Source: CAVVSD01 sp963837655 (GTDB lineage Bacteria; Actinomycetota; Thermoleophilia; Solirubrobacterales; Solirubrobacteraceae). Taken from it: a DNA stretch of 64,000 nt. Both the position numbers and the translations under genes were made by a program. Where the stretch lies: contig CAWIOK010000006.1 of NCBI GenBank assembly GCA_963837655.1, positions 1-64,000 of the forward strand. Reading direction: 5' to 3'. The notes under the pieces are model-generated. The model saw nothing but the letters and a program-made list of their open reading frames with translations. It had not been told where the DNA came from and made no database searches. Below, piece by piece: positions 25,715 through 32,979 of the stretch; position 1 is the first letter of the stretch, and each line of letters opens with the position of its first letter.

Positions 25715-27355
25715 CCCCCAGACGACCAGCACATCCTCCTTCGCGCGTTCGTCGACGAACTCGTGCGCTGTGGGGTGACCGATGTCTGCACGTCACCGGG
25801 CTCGCGCTCGACGCCGCTCGTGGCCGCGCTGACACGCGACGGCCGACTGCGTGCCACCTCCCACGTCGACGAGCGCTGCGCTGCGTTCTTCGCGCTCGGC
25901 GCGGCCAAGGCGTCGGGGCGCCCGGTCGCGCTCGCGTGCACGTCGGGCACGGCCGCGGCCAACTACCTCCCCGCCGTCATCGAGGCGCACGAGGCGGGCG
26001 TGCCGCTGCTCGTGCTGACTGCCGACCGCCCGCCGGAGCTGCGGCAGGTCGGGGCGGGTCAGGCGATCGACCAGATCGGGCTCTACGGGAGCGCCGTGCG
26101 GTGGTTCGTGGAGGTCGGCAACCACCCGGCGACGGCCGAGCGCGTCCGGTGGATGCGCATGCTGGCGTGCCGGGCGGTGGGCGCCACCACCGCGACCCGG
26201 CCGGGGCCGGTGCATCTGAACTTCCCGCTGCGTGAGCCGCTCGTGCCGCCCGGGGACCTCGGCCCGGATCCGGCGCCGGGGCGCCCGGGCGGAGCACCGT
26301 GGATCGACGTCGCCTCGGTGCGCGACCCGCAGCCGGTCGCGCTCGCGCACGGGCAGCGCGGCGTCCTCGTGGCCGGGGCGGGCTGCGATCCCGGGCTCGT
26401 CGAGGTCGCCGAGGGTGCCGGCTGGCCGGTCCTGGCAGATCCGATGAGCGGCGCGCGGCGCGGAGCCGCCGCCGTCGCCCACTACGACCACCTGCTCCGC
26501 GATCCCGCGTTCGTCGCCGCGCACCGGCCCGACGTCGTCCTGCGCGCCGGCGATCTGCCGACGTCCAAGTCCCTGCGCGCGTGGCTGGCGGGCCTCGAGG
26601 ACGCCGAGCACATCGCGTTCGCGCCGCCGTCGGTGTGGGCGGACCCCGACGCGACGCTCTCCCAGCTGCTGACCGGGCAGCTCGCGGCGCTGCCGTCCAC
26701 CGAGGACGGCTGGCTCGACGGGTGGCGCTCGGCCGACGCCTCGGTGGCCCGAGCGTTCGCCGACGTCCTGGGCCAGGAGCTCGGGGAGCCGCAGGTCGCG
26801 CGCACGCTCGTGGCGTCGCTGCCCGCGGACGCGAGCCTCGTCGTCGCCTCCTCGATGCCGGTGCGCGACGTCGAGAGCTTCGCGCCGGCGCGGCCCGATC
26901 CGCCACGCGTGCTGTCCAACCGCGGCGCGAACGGGATCGACGGCACCGTGTCGACCGCCTACGGGGTCGCATCCGTCAGCGACGGGCCGGTCGTGTTGCT
27001 CATCGGCGATGTGGCGCTGCTGCACGACGTCGGCGGGCTGCTCGCCGGTCGTCGCCTGGGGCTCGACCTCGACATCGTGCTGATCAACAACGACGGTGGC
27101 GGGATCTTCGAGTTCCTGGCGGTCGCCGGCGAGGAGGACTTCTTCGAGGAGCACGTCGCCACGCCACACGGCGTGGAGTTCGCGCACCTCGCGGCCGTCT
27201 ACGGCTGCGCGTACTCCCGGGTCCACGATCTCGAGGCCGTCGGTGGCGCGCTGGGCCGGGGCGGCACGACGATCGTCGAGGTGCGCACCGACCGCGCGGA
27301 GAACCTCGCGCTGCACCGGCGCGCCACCGAGGCCGCGCTCGGGGCGATCGCATGA
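25712..27355 (+). CDS. menD: 2-succinyl-5-enolpyruvyl-6-hydroxy-3-cyclohexene-1-carboxylate synthase
   Basis: A 547-residue thiamine-diphosphate enzyme that adds the succinyl unit from 2-oxoglutarate to isochorismate. FVDELVRCGVTDVCTSPGSR is the N-terminal family signature. The catalytic glutamate is in VDERCAAFFALG (about residue 54), and the ThDP/magnesium region is GDVALLHDVGGLLAGRR and INNDGGGIFEFL near residues 430-470. The TTG at 25712 is chosen because it gives the normal 12-residue lead before VDELV; no ATG or GTG fits better. The stop overlaps the next gene by four bases (ATGA). Confidence 0.93.
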   Translation: MPPDDQHILLRAFVDELVRCGVTDVCTSPGSRSTPLVAALTRDGRLRATSHVDERCAAFFALGAAKASGRPVALACTSGTAAANYLPAVIEAHEAGVPLLVLTADRPPELRQVGAGQAIDQIGLYGSAVRWFVEVGNHPATAERVRWMRMLACRAVGATTATRPGPVHLNFPLREPLVPPGDLGPDPAPGRPGGAPWIDVASVRDPQPVALAHGQRGVLVAGAGCDPGLVEVAEGAGWPVLADPMSGARRGAAAVAHYDHLLRDPAFVAAHRPDVVLRAGDLPTSKSLRAWLAGLEDAEHIAFAPPSVWADPDATLSQLLTGQLAALPSTEDGWLDGWRSADASVARAFADVLGQELGEPQVARTLVASLPADASLVVASSMPVRDVESFAPARPDPPRVLSNRGANGIDGTVSTAYGVASVSDGPVVLLIGDVALLHDVGGLLAGRRLGLDLDIVLINNDGGGIFEFLAVAGEEDFFEEHVATPHGVEFAHLAAVYGCAYSRVHDLEAVGGALGRGGTTIVEVRTDRAENLALHRRATEAALGAIA

Positions 27356-27867
27356 GGCCGCTGGCGTCTCCCGTGCGCGAGCTGCGCACCGCCGCGCTGA
27401 TCCAGGCCGTCGGATGCGTCGTGGCGGTCGCGCTGGTGGCGCTGCTGGAGCGCGCGAGCGTGGTCGGCGCGATCGTCCTCGCGGCGCTCGGGGCGGCGAT
27501 CTTCGGCGTCGCGGTCTGGGTGGCGGCCTACCGCCGGTTCCTGGCCGACGCGCTCGCCGACCCGCCGCCCGATCCGGAAGGCGTGCGTCGCGAGGAGCCA
27601 CGCCGGACGCTGACCCGGACGCTGGTGACGACCGTGCCCCTCGTGGTCGTCGTCGTCCTCATGGCATTGCTGGTGCCTGGCGTGGCGGGCGTGCTGCTCG
27701 GGAACGCCGTGGCGCTTGCCCTCATGGCACGTGGGATGCGCGACTGGCAGCTGCGCGAGCACGCGCTGCTGCTGCGGGAGCCGCGCTACCGAACGCAGGG
27801 CCCGGACGGTCGCACCGGTCGAGGCTTTCTCGACCCCGTCGACTTCTACCGCGCCGACCTGCACTAG
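27352..27867 (+). CDS. Four-span membrane protein of unknown function
   Basis: A 171-residue protein with two hydrophobic hairpins. The first (about residues 15-60) is LIQAVGCVVAVALVALLERA then VVGAIVLAALGAAIFGVAVW. The second (about residues 95-125) is VTTVPLVVVVVLMALLVPGV and VLLGNAVALALMARG. A charged linker (PPPDPEGVRREEPRR) separates them, and the C-terminal 45 residues are polar. It starts inside the menD stop codon (ATGA), so it is translated with menD. I do not recognise the family; a role in quinone synthesis is suggested only by position. Confidence 0.7.
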   Translation: MRPLASPVRELRTAALIQAVGCVVAVALVALLERASVVGAIVLAALGAAIFGVAVWVAAYRRFLADALADPPPDPEGVRREEPRRTLTRTLVTTVPLVVVVVLMALLVPGVAGVLLGNAVALALMARGMRDWQLREHALLLREPRYRTQGPDGRTGRGFLDPVDFYRADLH

Positions 27868-27911
27868 CTCGGCGCCACCACAGGTCGGGCGCGTCACGTG
27901 GCCGACCCCTC

Positions 27912-27940
27912 TTGACATCCGACAGTTATCGATATATCGT
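27912..27940 (+). promoter_or_regulatory. Consensus sigma-A-type promoter with palindromic operator upstream of padR
   Basis: TTGACA at 27912-27917 and TATCGT at 27935-27940 are exactly 17 bases apart. The -10 overlaps the perfect 10-base palindrome CGATATATCG (27930-27939). Transcription should begin near 27947, leaving a leader of about 33 bases with an AGGGAG ribosome site before the padR ATG. A dyad over the -10 of a PadR gene is the expected place for autorepression. Confidence 0.65.
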
Positions 27941-27979
27941 GATGCTCGCACGATGTACTACGACAACAGGGAGAACAAC

Positions 27980-28591
27980 ATGTACGCAAGTGCACAGCAC
28001 CGTGGCGGCCCCGTCTTCTGGGCTATGGGCCCGCGAGGCGGGCGTGGCGGCCGCGGACATCACCGAGGGCGTGGCGGGCCGTTCGGCCCGTGGGGTCCCG
28101 GATTCGGAGGCCGAGGAGGCCCACGCGCCCGCAGGGGCGACGTTCGTGCCGCGCTGCTCGTGCTCCTCGCGGAGGAGCCGCGCAACGGCTACGGCCTCAT
28201 GCAGGAGATCGAGAGCCGCAGCGAAGGCGTCTGGCGCCCCAGCCCGGGCTCGGTCTACCCCGCCCTCCAGCAGTTGGAGGACGAGGGCCTGATCCGCGCC
28301 GAGGAGCGCGACGGCAGCCGCGTGTTCACCCTCACCGACGATGGTCGCAAGCACGTCGATGAGAACGACCTCGGCGCGCCGTGGGACGCCGTCCGTGACG
28401 AGCAGGGCACCGGCCTGCAGGAGCTGCGTGGCCTCGTGATGCAGGTCGGCACCGCCGCCTGGCAGGTCGCGCAGGCCGGCACCGAGGCCCAGGCGGCCGA
28501 GGCGCGCCGGATTCTCGGCGAGACCCGCCGAGCGCTGTACCGCATCCTCGCCGAGGACGGCGAGGAGCCGAAGGATGGCGACGCGCAGTAG
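27980..28591 (+). CDS. PadR-family transcriptional regulator with Gly/Arg-rich N-terminus
   Basis: A 203-residue PadR repressor. Residues about 10-45 are a low-complexity Gly/Arg/Pro stretch (GPRGGRGGRGHHRGRGGPFG), probably disordered. The winged-helix domain follows (DVRAALLVLLAEEPRNGYGL, then RPSPGSVYPALQQLEDEGLI). A C-terminal helical dimerisation region runs from about residue 125. The ATG at 27980 has an AGGGAG site seven bases upstream; an in-frame ATG at 27953 would add nine residues but lacks a ribosome site. The promoter and operator upstream suggest autoregulation, and a strong terminator follows. Possible targets are itself or the OsmC unit downstream. Confidence 0.88.
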   Translation: MYASAQHRGGPVFWAMGPRGGRGGRGHHRGRGGPFGPWGPGFGGRGGPRARRGDVRAALLVLLAEEPRNGYGLMQEIESRSEGVWRPSPGSVYPALQQLEDEGLIRAEERDGSRVFTLTDDGRKHVDENDLGAPWDAVRDEQGTGLQELRGLVMQVGTAAWQVAQAGTEAQAAEARRILGETRRALYRILAEDGEEPKDGDAQ

Positions 28592-28601
28592 GCGCCGCAC
28601 G

Positions 28602-28642
28602 CGTCGGCGGGCGACTCCGGTCGCCCGCCGACGTCAGGTTTT
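28602..28642 (+). terminator. Rho-independent terminator after padR
   Basis: A perfect 14-base stem (CGTCGGCGGGCGAC at 28602-28615 with its complement at 28620-28633) around the loop TCCG is followed by a short T-run ending at 28642. It is the clearest intrinsic terminator in the window and isolates padR from the OsmC gene. Confidence 0.85.
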
Positions 28643-28657
28643 AGGTGGCCATGTGGT

Positions 28658-28676
28658 CAAACTTGATCTAGTTTTG
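28658..28676. promoter_or_regulatory. AT-rich dyad in the OsmC promoter region
   Basis: CAAACTTGATCTAGTTTTG is an imperfect inverted repeat in unusually AT-rich DNA, bracketed by TGGT and ACCA. A TAGTTT hexamer within it could be a -10. The OsmC ATG lies 32 bases further on, after a GAGGAGATCAGG-type ribosome site. It is probably an operator for a redox or organic-hydroperoxide regulator, but the protein cannot be named. Confidence 0.4.
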
Positions 28677-28707
28677 CTCTAAACCAACCTCGAGCGAGGA
28701 GATCAGG

Positions 28708-29268
28708 ATGAGCACCACCGAGCCAGCGGCCGACAACGGCGTCAACGTCGAGCATCTGCTGGGCGCCCGCACAGCGCTGACCGACGCCCCCGAGGCGGCC
28801 GAGTTCACCTGGCGCGCGACGACCGAGTGGGTCCGCGGCACGCGCACGCAGACCACGATCGAGGACTACTCCGGTCTCGGGGAGAAGCACAGTCACAAGG
28901 CTGAGTTCAGCTTCACCGGCGACCACCCCGAGGTCTTCGCGGCCGAGGACAACGGCCCGACCCCGGTGGAGTTCGTCCTCGTCGGCCTGTCGACGTGCCT
29001 GACCGCCGGCCTCGCCGCCGTGGCGCAGAACCGCAACATCCAGCTCAACGCGGTGAAGGCAAGGATCGAGGGCGACATGAACATCCTCGGCATCCTCGGC
29101 GCGGACCCCGAGGTGCGCAACGGCTTCAACGACATCCGCGTCCACTTCGACATCGAGGCCGACGCCTCTCCGGCCGAGATCGAGGCGCTCGTGGCCCAGT
29201 CCCAGAAGCGCTCGGCGGTGTTCGACGTGATCACGAACCCGTCGAACGTCAGCGTCTCGGTCAACTGA
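28708..29268 (+). CDS. OsmC-family protein
   Basis: A 186-residue OsmC/Ohr-fold protein. The central part, EFVLVGLSTCLTAGLAAVAQ (about residues 90-110), contains one conserved cysteine, and the C-terminal beta-alpha-beta (FDIEADASPAEIEALVAQSQ) is followed by KRSAVFDVITNP. Ohr and OsmC reduce organic hydroperoxides with two cysteines. Only the single central cysteine is evident here, as in a large actinobacterial subgroup of unknown substrate. It has its own AT-rich promoter and a good ribosome site, and is followed 13 bases later by a flavin monooxygenase, probably in one unit. Confidence 0.88.
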   Translation: MSTTEPAADNGVNVEHLLGARTALTDAPEAAEFTWRATTEWVRGTRTQTTIEDYSGLGEKHSHKAEFSFTGDHPEVFAAEDNGPTPVEFVLVGLSTCLTAGLAAVAQNRNIQLNAVKARIEGDMNILGILGADPEVRNGFNDIRVHFDIEADASPAEIEALVAQSQKRSAVFDVITNPSNVSVSVN

Positions 29269-29281
29269 TCGGGCGCAGCAG

Positions 29282-30544
29282 GTGACGCACGTTCGAGTCG
29301 TGGTGATCGGGGCCGGCCACGCCGGCCTCGCGACCAGCCATGCCCTCACCCGCCATGGCGTCGACCACGTGGTGCTCGAGCGAGGCGAGGTCGCGAACAC
29401 GTGGAAGGCCGAGCGGTGGGACTCACTGCGGCTGCTCACGCCCAACTGGCAGACGCGCCTGCCCGGCCTGGCGTACGACGGGGACGACCCGGACGGCTTC
29501 ATGTCGGTCGCCGAGCTGATCGAGTTCATCGAGCGCTACGCCGAGCACAGCGACGCGCCGGTCCGGACCGGGACGGATGTCACGTCCGTGTCGCCCGTCG
29601 AGGGCGGCTACCTCGTGACGACGGCCGACGGCACATGGGAGGCGGAGGCCGTCGTCCTGGCGACCGGCGCGTTCAACCAGCCGAAGGTGCCGGCGCTCGC
29701 CGCATCGTTGCCCGGCGAGCTCGAGCAGATCACGATGCTGGACTACAAGCGGCCCGCCGAGCTGCGGCCGGGCCGGGTGCTGGTGGTCGGCGCGTCGGCG
29801 ACGGGACTCCAGATCGCCGACGAGCTGCTGCGCTCCGGCCGCGACGTCACCGTCGCCGTCGGCGAGCACGTGCGCATGCCGAGGACGTACCGGGACCGCG
29901 ACATCATGTGGTGGCTCGATCGCATCGGGCGCCTCGACGAGCGCTACGACCAGGTCGACGACCTCGTCCGCGCCCGCCACGTCCCCTCCCCGCAGCTGGT
30001 CGGGACGCCGGATGGTGCCGACCTCGACCTCAACGCGCTGGAGTCGCGCGGCGCCGAGCTCGTGGGGCGCCTCGCGGCGGTCCGCGACGGCCACGCGCTG
30101 TTCTCCGGATCGCTGCGCAACGTCTGCGCCCTCGCCGACCTCAAGCTGATCCGCCTGCTCGAGACGATCGACGCGCAGGCCGCGGCACAGGGACTCGGCG
30201 GCGGCGAGGCCACCCGACCTGAGCCGACCCGGGTGCCCGCTCAGCCGAGGCTGGACGTCAGCCTCGTGGCGGACGGCTACGACACGGTCCTGTGGGCGAC
30301 GGGCTTCCGCGCCGACTACTCGTGGCTGGACGTGCCGGCACTCGACCGCAAGGGCGAGCTGCGCCACGACGGGGGCATCGTCCGCGACGCCCCGGGTCTG
30401 TACCGGATCGGGCTCAACTTCCTGCGCCGCCGGAAGTCCAGCTTCATCCACGGGGCCGAGGACGACGCCAACGACATCGTCGAGCACCTCGTGCGTCATC
30501 TCGGGGCCAACCGAATCGGTACATCCCCCATCAACTTCGTGTAG
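29282..30544 (+). CDS. FAD/NAD(P)-dependent monooxygenase, FMO-like
   Basis: A 420-residue two-dinucleotide-fold flavoprotein. FAD binds at VVVIGAGHAGLATSHAL (residues about 5-21), with FMO-like WKAERWDSLRLLTPNWQ near residue 45. The NADPH site is RVLVVGASATGLQIADEL (about residue 160). LWATGFRADYSWLDVP (about residue 338) matches the ATG-type motif of this superfamily. Substrate unknown. The gene is 13 bases after the OsmC gene, and such pairs suggest a joint redox role. Its 3' end faces the SnoaL-like gene across 61 bases containing a weak 6-base-stem hairpin. Confidence 0.85.
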   Translation: MTHVRVVVIGAGHAGLATSHALTRHGVDHVVLERGEVANTWKAERWDSLRLLTPNWQTRLPGLAYDGDDPDGFMSVAELIEFIERYAEHSDAPVRTGTDVTSVSPVEGGYLVTTADGTWEAEAVVLATGAFNQPKVPALAASLPGELEQITMLDYKRPAELRPGRVLVVGASATGLQIADELLRSGRDVTVAVGEHVRMPRTYRDRDIMWWLDRIGRLDERYDQVDDLVRARHVPSPQLVGTPDGADLDLNALESRGAELVGRLAAVRDGHALFSGSLRNVCALADLKLIRLLETIDAQAAAQGLGGGEATRPEPTRVPAQPRLDVSLVADGYDTVLWATGFRADYSWLDVPALDRKGELRHDGGIVRDAPGLYRIGLNFLRRRKSSFIHGAEDDANDIVEHLVRHLGANRIGTSPINFV

Positions 30545-30605
30545 TCGCCGGCGACGCCGTCCGCCCGTACTCACCGCCCGGACGCGTTCGCTGCGGTGGC
30601 TTGGC

Positions 30606-30950
30606 TCAGGCGCCGCCTGCCCACGACGCCACCCAGTACTCGGCCACTCGCCCGTCGGCCACGCGGAGGATGTCGTGGCCGAGCAGCGGAGTCTCGCCAC
30701 CGTCGGGCGTCGTGCCGCTGCCCGACCAGCGCGCGGCGACCAGGTCTCCGTCGACGATCGGGCCGAGCTCCAACCGGAAGGTCAGCTCGGCGAACATGCC
30801 GCGCGTCTCGCGGATGAGGTCGACGAGCGCCCCACGGCCCCTGACCTCGCGCTCGGGCCAGTGGCCCAGGAAGTCCTCCGCGAGGATCTCCTCGGCGACG
30901 GCATAATCGCCGTGCCACAGGCGCATGAGCCAGCGCTCGTAGAGCTCCAT
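30606..30950 (-). CDS. SnoaL-like polyketide-cyclase/NTF2-fold protein
   Basis: A 114-residue NTF2-fold protein. MELYERWLMRLWHGDYAVAE and EEILAEDFLGHWPEREVRGR form the N-terminal helices. DLVAARWSGSGTTPDG and LRVADGRVAEYWVASW are the curved beta-sheet typical of SnoaL-like proteins. The fold is shared by ester cyclases, hydroxysteroid isomerases and many proteins of unknown role, so no reaction is assigned. The ATG at 30950 shares one base with the menF stop (TGATG); a GTG at 30953 would add one residue. It is the last gene of the ilvB-ilvN-menF run. Confidence 0.75.
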   Translation of the reverse strand: MELYERWLMRLWHGDYAVAEEILAEDFLGHWPEREVRGRGALVDLIRETRGMFAELTFRLELGPIVDGDLVAARWSGSGTTPDGGETPLLGHDILRVADGRVAEYWVASWAGGA

Positions 30951-32407
30951 CACGGCCGCTCAGCACCCAGGACCGGCAGCAGCGCCCGCAGCTTGACCTC
31001 GGTCTCGGCCAGCTCTGCGGCAGGCTCGGAGTCGCGCACCACGCCGACCCCGGCGTAGAGGCGGGCGACCGACCCGCGCAGCAGCGCGCTGCGCAGGGCG
31101 ACGCAGAACTCCCCGTCCTCGTTGGTGTCCGTCCACCCCACCGGGCCGGCGTACCAGCCGCGGTCGAGTCCCTCGAGCTCGGGGATCAGCGGCGACGCCG
31201 CCGCCCAGGGCTCGCCGCCGACCGCGGGCGTCGGATGCAGCAGCCCCGCGAGGCGCACCGCAGGCACCGGCTGGGACAGCTGCGCGCGGATCGGCGTGGC
31301 GAGATGCTGGATGTTGGCGACCGTCACGACGACCGGCTCCGGGCTCTCCGCGACCCACAGCGCGTGCGGGTGCAGCGCGCGAGTGAGACGGCGCACGACG
31401 ATCGCGTGCTCCTCCCGGTCCTTGCTCGAGCGCAGCAGCCGCTCACCGAGATGGGCGTCGACCGCCGGATCCGCGCTGCGCCCGGTGGAGCCGGCGAGCG
31501 CGAGCGTCGTGGCACGCATCCCCTCGCGGCGGATGAGCAGCTCGGGGCTCGCGGCGACGAAGGCGCTGTCGCCCCGGCCGACGCAGAAGACGAAGCAGGA
31601 CGGGAACCCATCCCGCAGGATCCCGAGGATCGCGGCCGGGTCGTGATCGGTGGGCGCGTGGACCTGCACCTCGCGCGCGAGCACGACCTTGTCCAGCGCC
31701 CCGGCGCGGATCCGCTCGACGCCACGCGCGACCGCGCCCTCGTAGTGCTCAGGTGGCATCGCGCTCTCCACGGCGAACGTGCCGACGGGATCCGGGTCCC
31801 AGAGCGGAAGCTCGGCGCGCGCGTCGAGCGTCGCCAGCCGCGCCCGCAGACGGCCCAGGACGGCGTCCGGGTCGTCACCGGCGCCGACCAGCGCCGCGAC
31901 CGTGAGACGCAGCCCGTCACCACGACGGGCGAGCGCGATCTCCGGCACGTGCAGCGACGCGGGCGGGAAGCCGCGCCAGTGCCGCGAGGAGCCTCCGTCG
32001 TGTGCGAACGCGAAGCCGCCGACCGCCACGAGTCCGCTGCCCGGCCCGGCATCGGGCGGGTCGCAATGCGCTGCCGCCGCCAGCGCGCTCCAGCGTCGTG
32101 AGACGCGCTCGAAGCGCTCCGGGCCGTGTTCCTCCAGCGCCGTCGCGCAGCCCAGGCCCGCGAGGACGGAGCCGTCACGGTCGCGCTGCTCGAGGCAGAA
32201 CCACGGCTCCTGCGCGGCCCGGCCGCGCGCGACGACCGCCGTCGGATCGATTCCCGCTCGCACCGGCACCGTCACCGCGGCCAGCACGCCCTCGCCCGTC
32301 GACCGGGCGCGGCCGACCGCTGCGGTCAGCCGCCCGTGCAGCCGGGCGGCGTCCGCCTCGTCGAGCTCGAGCGAGGCGGGACGCTCCCGCAGGGTGCCGG
32401 CGCCCAC
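30950..32407 (-). CDS. menF: Isochorismate synthase
   Basis: A 485-residue chorismate-binding enzyme that converts chorismate to isochorismate, the first committed step to menaquinone. The C-terminal catalytic domain has ALDKVVLAREVQV with the general-base lysine (about residue 232), AASPELLIRREG, TTLALAGSTGRSA, and YAGPVGWTDTNEDGEF near residue 430. EntC-type enzymes for siderophores share this fold, but the rest of the men pathway nearby favours MenF. The GTG at 32407 starts five bases after the ilvN stop, so this menaquinone gene is in the acetolactate synthase operon. The ribosome site is weak. Confidence 0.92.
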   Translation of the reverse strand: MGAGTLRERPASLELDEADAARLHGRLTAAVGRARSTGEGVLAAVTVPVRAGIDPTAVVARGRAAQEPWFCLEQRDRDGSVLAGLGCATALEEHGPERFERVSRRWSALAAAAHCDPPDAGPGSGLVAVGGFAFAHDGGSSRHWRGFPPASLHVPEIALARRGDGLRLTVAALVGAGDDPDAVLGRLRARLATLDARAELPLWDPDPVGTFAVESAMPPEHYEGAVARGVERIRAGALDKVVLAREVQVHAPTDHDPAAILGILRDGFPSCFVFCVGRGDSAFVAASPELLIRREGMRATTLALAGSTGRSADPAVDAHLGERLLRSSKDREEHAIVVRRLTRALHPHALWVAESPEPVVVTVANIQHLATPIRAQLSQPVPAVRLAGLLHPTPAVGGEPWAAASPLIPELEGLDRGWYAGPVGWTDTNEDGEFCVALRSALLRGSVARLYAGVGVVRDSEPAAELAETEVKLRALLPVLGAERP

Positions 32408-32412
32408 GTGGG

Positions 32413-32970
32413 TCAGGTCTCGCCCCGCCCGCGCGCGATCGCGATCTCTCCGGTGCGCATCATCTCGATGAGCCCGAACGGCCGGACCATCTGCTCGAAC
32501 GCGCCGACCTTGTCCGTCGTCCCTGTGACCTCGACGGTCACCGAGCGACGGGTCACGTCCACGACCTTCGCGCGGAAGATCTCGCAGATCTGCATGAGCT
32601 CGCCGCGCTGGCCGCCGTCGGCGGACACCTTGAAGAGCGCCAGTTCGCGCGTGACCGTGTCCTCGGGCTCGAGATCTCGGATCTTCAGCACGTTGACCAG
32701 CTTGTGCATCTGCTTGGTGACCTGGTCGATCGGGTTGCTCGCGCCGTCGACGGTCAGCGTGATGCGCGACGTGTGCTCGTCGTCGGTCGGACCGACCGTG
32801 AGCGTGTCGATGTTGAACCCGCGCCGGGCGAACAGGCCCGCGATGCGGGTCAACACGCCCGGCTTGTTCTCGACGACGATCGACAGGACGTGCTTTCGCC
32901 CCGTCCGCAGGCCGCCGGCAGCCTCGAGCTGCTCGAGCGACAGGACCTCCTTCGTGCCTGGCTCGCCCAT
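32413..32970 (-). CDS. ilvN: Acetolactate synthase, small regulatory subunit
   Basis: A 185-residue regulatory subunit that confers valine feedback on IlvB. An N-terminal ACT domain (HVLSIVVENKPGVLTRIAGL, residues about 27-46, with ARRGFNIDTLTVGPT) is followed by the conserved KQMHKLVNVLKIRDL and a C-terminal ACT-like domain (IFRAKVVDVTRRSVTVEVTG). The first 25 residues are an extra polar lead. The ATG at 32970 is nine bases after the ilvB stop. Length and domain order are typical for the family. Confidence 0.95.
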   Translation of the reverse strand: MGEPGTKEVLSLEQLEAAGGLRTGRKHVLSIVVENKPGVLTRIAGLFARRGFNIDTLTVGPTDDEHTSRITLTVDGASNPIDQVTKQMHKLVNVLKIRDLEPEDTVTRELALFKVSADGGQRGELMQICEIFRAKVVDVTRRSVTVEVTGTTDKVGAFEQMVRPFGLIEMMRTGEIAIARGRGET

Positions 32971-32979
32971 GCCGCGCCC

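Noticed and set aside
28708..29268. OsmC protein as a classic two-cysteine organic hydroperoxide reductase (Ohr)
   Set aside because: Only one conserved cysteine is visible in the expected positions, so Ohr activity is not claimed.
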